From positions 26,598,001 to 26,662,000 of the forward strand of contig JBITNC010000001.1 in the NCBI GenBank assembly GCA_050084985.1: a stretch of 64,000 bases of DNA. Reading direction: 5' to 3'. The position numbers and the translations under genes were made by a program. The DNA is from Nageia nagi (Eukaryota; Pinophyta). The notes below the pieces were generated by a model. It worked only from the letters and a program-made list of their open reading frames with translations. It was not told where the DNA came from and made no database searches. The first letter of the stretch is position 1, and every line of letters begins with the position of its first letter. Below are positions 58,790-64,000 of this stretch, piece by piece.

Positions 58790-59619
58790 TGTAATATTCT
58801 CATTTTTATGGTATATTCCCCATTTTACCACTAACAAATGGGAATATTATATTAGGAATACTTTTGCTTATTTTAGGAGTTATTTGAATAATTAATTATA
58901 AGTTCTACTTGGAGAGTAGTTTAGTACTCCTATTATGGAATGTTGGACCATTATTTATTGTATTACATATATTTGAGTATCCAATTATGCCAATAATGAT
59001 GAATTTATTATTAAACCCCATTCTATCAAATTGAGTGTGAGAACTCTATCTTTTCCACTTATAGGTGTCAGTATACATTTGAGGTCTTAAGGTGATTGAA
59101 GGATAACCTCTTTCTTACTCCAATAATTTAAGAGAGGAAATTTGGTTATTTCATAATTGAGAAGTAAGGAATCCATGGGCTTGGATTTACTACAATTGCA
59201 ATTAGTGAGGCCTTGGATCCATCTAAAATAGCCGTATTGGAGGAAACCTTGGTGTAAGCTCCTTAGGTACCAAAAATAGCATTGCTAAAACACTCTCATC
59301 AAAGCTATTGTAATTATGGGTATTTAATTCCATAATTCAATTATATATTTTGTTGTCATCATTTTTAATTATTTCACTATGCTTGGATGTTTGATCTAGA
59401 AGTATATTTTGCATTGTTTATTCGAACTATAGCTTCCTTATCCCTATGTTGGGTATTTTTAGATATTTATAGTTTGTTTGCTTCATTTTTTATAGTTTTA
59501 TCTAGATTTTACTATTATTTCTTTATTTTATGCTAAATTAGTGAGATTTGGAGCTTAGAGGAAAATATCCCTCTTCTAGGGCATGTTTGAGTATGAGCCA
59601 ACAACTTGGGCATATCATA
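58790..59619 (+). repeat. 3' LTR of element A
   Basis: 830 bases, uninterrupted partner of the split left LTR; starts TGTAATATTC and ends GGGCATATCATA. Confidence 0.9.
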
Positions 59620-61600
59620 GTTTTGTAGTGAAACATAATCTCAAATAAAGTGTACTTATATCTCAATTTATTTGGTATGCTCATGAAAAATTTAATTTTT
59701 AACTAGTTTCATTACACCTTGATTATCACAATGGAAAGTGATAGTTTGATTCTATGGTATTCCAATATTTAACAAAATGGTACATAACCATACTACCTAG
59801 CTCACAAATAGCATCTATAGGAGAACAATATTTTGAATTTGTGGCAAATTTATATGTAATATTTTGTTTCTTGATACCCCAAAAAATCATTCTATATTTA
59901 AGGAAGAACACATATCTTATCATTGATCTCTTATCACCCAAGGATTATCCATAATTTACATCTATGTATCCAATCAAGAAGAACTTATCATTCTTATTAT
60001 ACTCTAGGCCATAAATATTAGTACCATGGATGTATATCAACACATGTTTATTAATTTTACAATTTGATTTATTTGGTTCATTAATAAACCTATAAATATA
60101 ACTAATGATATAGTAAATATTTGACCTAGTATATGCAAGGTAAATTAACCCTTCAATTAGTTGATGGTATATAGTTGCATTACTAATGGAGGACTATCAT
60201 TGTGTGATATAAACCAAGTTTAATTGGAAAGCATATTTATTGATAATTTTTCATCATGAATTATTTTAGCAAACTTTGAGTGTACTTCATCTATGAAATA
60301 AATATATGATCTTGCATCTATCATACCCATAATCTAAGGTAATAGTGAAGTAAATCAACATCAATCATGTCAAATGATTTTTTAATATCATATTTATAAG
60401 ATGTGATCAACTCCTTAGTAATCCTTATGATGACCAAACCATCAACATATATTACAATTATGGTTATATCCCCCCCCATGTTGTCAAAGGTAAAGATTAG
60501 GATCATATGGTCTTTGAACAAAATCATTTTGTAGTAGGTGTTCATCAATTTTCATATACTACGATATTGGATTCTATTTCAAACCATATAGATACTTGAT
60601 CAATCTACACACCTTTCCCTTTCTTGGATCAACAATAAATTGCTCAAGTTATTGCATGTATATTTTATCCTCTAAATCTTCTTTAGGAAGGTACTCTTCA
60701 CATATATGTGGTGGTATTTCTAATCAAACTATGTAGCCATTGCAAAAGTAATTATGATATTCTTTATCTTAGTTGTGGGAGAAAATATCTTCTCATAGTT
60801 TATACCTTCCTCTTTAACATATCATTTGGAAACTAATATATCCTTGTAGTTATCAAGTATTCCATCAACCTCATACTTTGTTTTGAACATCCATTTGAAT
60901 CCAATGGCCTTCTTACCATGTGAAAGTTCTACCAGCTTCCATGTGCTATTTTTCATCAATGCATGATACTCAGCCTCCATGGTTGATTATTAATGTGGTA
61001 GTTAAATGGTTTCATCAACCATTTTAGGTTTATATATATTCACCATTATGCTTATCAATGCCAAGTTCACTTCCTCATGAGCCATGCTTCATGTCCCTAC
61101 TAGAACACATAAGTGTGAATCATGCAATGTATTTTTTTACTAGTTTGATCTTTTGGAGTTATTAGATGGCTTAGGTGGTAAGTTCACAACTATAACTTCT
61201 CTCTCATTATTAGAAGTGATAATGGGAGAATTTTCAATAGTAGGTAGTGATGCAGATGGACTAATTAATGAATCACCTATCTCATCAAGAATAACATATA
61301 TTCTTATATAAATATTTTGAGTGGTAGGATCTATGATTATATACCCTTTGGAATCACTATTATACTAGAGAAGAATGCACCTCATGAACTTTTCATCCAT
61401 ATTTTTTCTTTTCTCTTTGGGAATGTGCATGTAGGTAATGCAACCAAATACTTGAAGATGAGATATATATGGTTTCACTCATGTCCATGATTCTTTAGGA
61501 TTCATCCCCTTAAGAGATTTTGTAGGTTCTCTATTCAATAAATATATTATAGTTCTTACTACTTAAGCCCAAAATGTTCCATTCATATTTTTATATTTCA
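59620..61600 (-). pseudogene. Copia pol relic: integrase tail, RT and RNase H
   Basis: On the minus strand from about 61590: VVRTIIYLLNREPTKSLKG and FGCITYMHIPKEKRKNMDEK (integrase end), then the SKGYIIIDP motif. RT follows: YHALMKNSTWKLVELSHGKK, AIGFKWMFKTKYEVDGILDN, EEGINYEKIFSP, and IIVIYVDGLVII (about 60430-60460), where the catalytic YVDD reads YVDG. The RNase H part runs to 59625 and goes on at 49636 beyond element A. The order integrase-RT-RNase H is that of Ty1/Copia. Many stops. Confidence 0.85.
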
Positions 61601-61604
61601 AAAA

Positions 61605-61850
61605 ATCCATCAAGTTGTTACATGTAGACTTTCTTCTCTACATCTTTTTTCAAGAAGGAACTCTTCACATCCATGTGGTGGCCTTTTCAACCAAACTATG
61701 TAGTCATTACAAAAGCAATTTTATGATGGTATTTATCATGGTTATGGGAGAAAATATCTCCTCATATTTTTCTACAACTACTATATTTAATTATTTCCTT
61801 CTAGATGATGATTAATTGTGAAGGATTCCATCTACAGAGTTCTAGATGTA
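61605..61850 (-). pseudogene. Second Copia RT fragment, out of order
   Basis: Matches 60640-60810 in the same orientation (both hold GGTACTCTTCACAT/GGAACTCTTCACAT and GTGGGAGAAAATATCT/ATGGGAGAAAATATCT). The minus strand reads HMDVKSSFLKKDVEKKVYM, an RT motif that belongs downstream of the integrase tail but here lies upstream of it, directly joined near 61600. A second Copia copy or a rearrangement is needed to explain this. Confidence 0.7.
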
Positions 61851-62199
61851 ATACTTATGATAGGATTTGTATCTCCAACCATTCTATTCTACTCTTGTAC
61901 TCTTAAATTTATCATGCTATGAATGAAATCTATTGACAAGGTTTATAATGGTGATAATTATGGAACTACATATTTTTACTTCTTGAAAACTCAACCATAA
62001 ATTATCATCTAACTCTATACACACTCAGGGAAGTGATGTTACTAGTCATTGACTTGTGCACATGTCATATAGGTATTATTATTAATTATACTCAAGGTTC
62101 CATATGGTTTATAAGTTTGTTGGCTTCATCTAGTCTATGAATTTGCTAAAATCAAAGTTCACACCTATAAGTTTTTGATTTCTTACTTTTTTCTTTCCC
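61851..62199. other. Probable further Copia remnant
   Basis: Only a trace of RT-like reading on the minus strand near 61800-61870, then nothing recognisable. Confidence 0.35.
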
Positions 62200-63530
62200 A
62201 TGAGTATAATGTTTGATGATGATGTTAGCATGATAAAATGACCAAGAATAAGTAGATGCTAACATCAATTTTTGTAAATTGACATACATATTAGATGTGA
62301 TATAGCATTTTCAATGTTGATATTAGCTTATGTATAATATGGCATGGAATAATTTGAGCTACAATGATCAACAAAAGGTGTTTTGTGGTCAAATTTGAAG
62401 TATCTATGATCAAACAGTACACAATGTAGATTACCACATTTTAAGGTTGATGATTTCAACAAGAACTTTGTCATAATGGAAGAAGGCATGAAAATAGTAT
62501 TGTTGCACTTTAGGGCTAATGATGTAAAAATAAACCATATCATGATGCAAGAAAGGGTGAAAGAAGTGATATTCCACTTTAAAGGTGATGATGTTAGCCA
62601 ACATATATTGGTAAGAGTTGTGGTATCAACTCTTGGTAATTACAACATTGAGTAAAATTGCTTTTTGTAACTCCTTAGTCATGATGTGGTATTTAAAATG
62701 ATGATATAATCTCAAGGAAATCATGTTATTAAGAAATAACACCTTTATCAAAATGTAACAATATAGATGATGATATCAGCTACTAGAAATTGTAGCATTG
62801 AAAAAAATAGCCTCATTAGCTCCTTATCTAGGATGCGAAATAAATATGTTGATGTAAACTCATAGGAAATACAATATAGTAATATTTCTCCCACAATGTG
62901 GTAATGTACATGATGATATCAATTGCTAAAAAATTTAATATTGATTGAAATAACTTTGATAACTCCTTATTCATATTGTAGCACTAATAATATTGATATC
63001 ATCCTTGGGAAAGTGCAACATTGAGTAATAAGGCATTTACAATGCCTTTGTTGGGATATGATAAGTTCAATGATGATACCAACTCCTAACAAGTGCAAAG
63101 TTGATAAAAATAGCATGTATAGCTCCTTATAAAGGATGCAACATTAATGATATTAACATTATCTTTTAGAAAATGTAGTGTGATAATGTGCATTTAAATT
63201 CTAGCAATCATAGTACTAAGTGAAATAAATTTGATAACTCCTTGACCATATTATAGCATTTACAATGTTATAATCATTTTAAGAAAAGTGTAGCATTGAG
63301 TAATAAATCCTTTACAATATCAGAATGTGGCAAGGTGAATGGTGATGTCAAATCCTCGCAAGCATGATATTGAAAATAGCTTCTATAACTCCTTAGTCAT
63401 AATGTGGTATTGAAAATATTTATATCATCTCCCAACAAGTGTGGCATTCAGTAAAATGACCTTTGTAACTTCTTGACCATGATATAGTACTAGTAATGAT
63501 GATGTTAGCTCTTGTAAAGCACAACATTAT
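62200..63530. repeat. Degenerate tandem repeat region, about 75-bp half-units
   Basis: The phrase TAACTCCTTAGTCAT and variants recur at about 62669, 62817, 62960, 63120, 63235, 63385 and 63465. Between them come ATGTGGTA, GATGATATCA, AAGTGTAGCATTGAG and TAAAATGGCCTTTG-like phrases. Spacing is mostly 143-160 bases, twice a half-unit of about 75. Copies are strongly diverged. A looser part (62200-62640) has related ATGATG...TTAGC phrases. The borders are indistinct. Confidence 0.6.
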
Positions 63531-64000
63531 CTTGAGAACTCATTTTTACACTTGAGAAGCTCTTTCATCACTTGGGAGTCTTATTTATGGCCAAGGAACT
63601 TTCAAAATATCCTAGCAATGATAATTGAAGAGGTTTTTGGGTACCTTTAGAATATAATGAAAAACATGGATAGGAATAATTTATCAAAATAGGAATACTA
63701 ATAGCTAAAAAGTAAAGAAAAAATGTATGTACTATAATTTTTAGCTAAAAGTTGAAATTTATAACATGTATCAAGGATACATATCACATTATGATATAAA
63801 AAATGTTAATGTTATCAATAAGTGATGAAAAAGTGAATCATGATAGTGATGGAAGATGAGTGACTGTTTTCCTACCCTAAAGTTTCCACTAGTGGAAAAT
63901 CACAAAAGAGGATTAGGATCTAGTATTGATGCATAAGATATCAAGATTAGGCCACAGTTTATAAAGTATTCTCCAAGAGATAATGTTCAAATATAAAGGT
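63531..64000. other. Unassigned sequence to window end
   Basis: No gene or repeat recognised. Confidence 0.4.

Larger units (their letters stand above)
49637..59619 (+). mobile_element. Element A: chromovirus-like gypsy relic, interrupted by element B
   Basis: Left LTR 49637-50309 plus 55870-56025, right LTR 58790-59619, flanked by GTTTT at 49632-49636 and 59620-59624. A primer-like site follows the left LTR and a purine tract precedes the right LTR. The internal part is only 2.76 kb and keeps a piece of the integrase C-terminus and chromodomain; RT and most of integrase are gone. It sits inside a Copia RNase H coding region. Confidence 0.9.

Noticed and set aside
60470-60480. Run of C residues as a functional element
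   Set aside because: Simple homopolymer within decayed Copia coding; could even be a sequencing artefact.
1-64000. Host protein-coding gene or organellar segment
   Set aside because: Every recognisable coding stretch is transposon-derived; nothing resembles rRNA, tRNA, plastid or mitochondrial genes.

Overview
The window is intergenic DNA from a large plant nuclear genome and consists almost entirely of nested, decaying transposable elements. I see no intact host gene, rRNA or tRNA gene, CRISPR array or bacterial-type operon. Plant origin follows from the element types: Ty3/gypsy elements of the Tat type with a second RNase H and plant-mobile-domain ORFs, chromovirus-like gypsy remnants, a Copia remnant and a Mutator-like foldback element. 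The extent of nesting, the old diverged copies and the AT-rich decay would fit a conifer or another very large genome. That is inference; no species can be named.

Left part (1-23641). A fragment of a B-family LTR (1-495) lies in the end of a long F-type LTR (496-1162). A 17.6-kb Tat-like gypsy element (1595-19204, minus strand, 5-bp target duplication ATCTT) holds LTRs, a tRNA-Asn-like primer site, a long gag, and pol with protease, G-patch-like segment, RT, two RNases H and integrase. It also carries an unidentified ORF made of two related halves downstream of integrase, and a plant mobile domain (PMD) ORF on the opposite strand. To its right are a gag-protease pseudogene (19900-21438) and its LTR, family D (21789-23641).

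Middle (23642-43487). Element E (25225-32893, plus strand) is a gag-only, Tat-like element. It has its own antisense PMD relic and four tandem copies of a roughly 190-bp repeat. A probable D solo LTR (33328-39635) is split by element C (34599-39491, minus strand), which carries an unrecognised coding relic and a truncated 3' LTR. Then comes a 3.8-kb LTR of family F (39712-43487). It contains about eleven roughly 186-bp units, each centred on a degenerate palindrome like TTTGATGACATCAAA.

Right part (43488-64000). The F LTR abuts, and probably interrupts, a gypsy gag-pol relic G (43488-47680). The gag of G is itself split by a solo LTR H (46129-47362). A foldback Mutator-like element lies at 48702-49282. 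A Copia pol relic is split into 49500-49636 and 59620-61600 by chromovirus-like element A (49637-59619), whose left LTR is in turn split by gag-protease element B (50310-55869). A degenerate tandem repeat region (about 62200-63530) closes the window.

Relative ages can be read from the nesting: Copia is older than A, which is older than B; G is probably older than F; D is older than C. In-frame stops in coding relics are often explained by C-to-T change at Gln or Arg codons, as expected from methylated, silenced DNA. All element calls come from reading the sequence; percentages and period lengths are estimates by eye.
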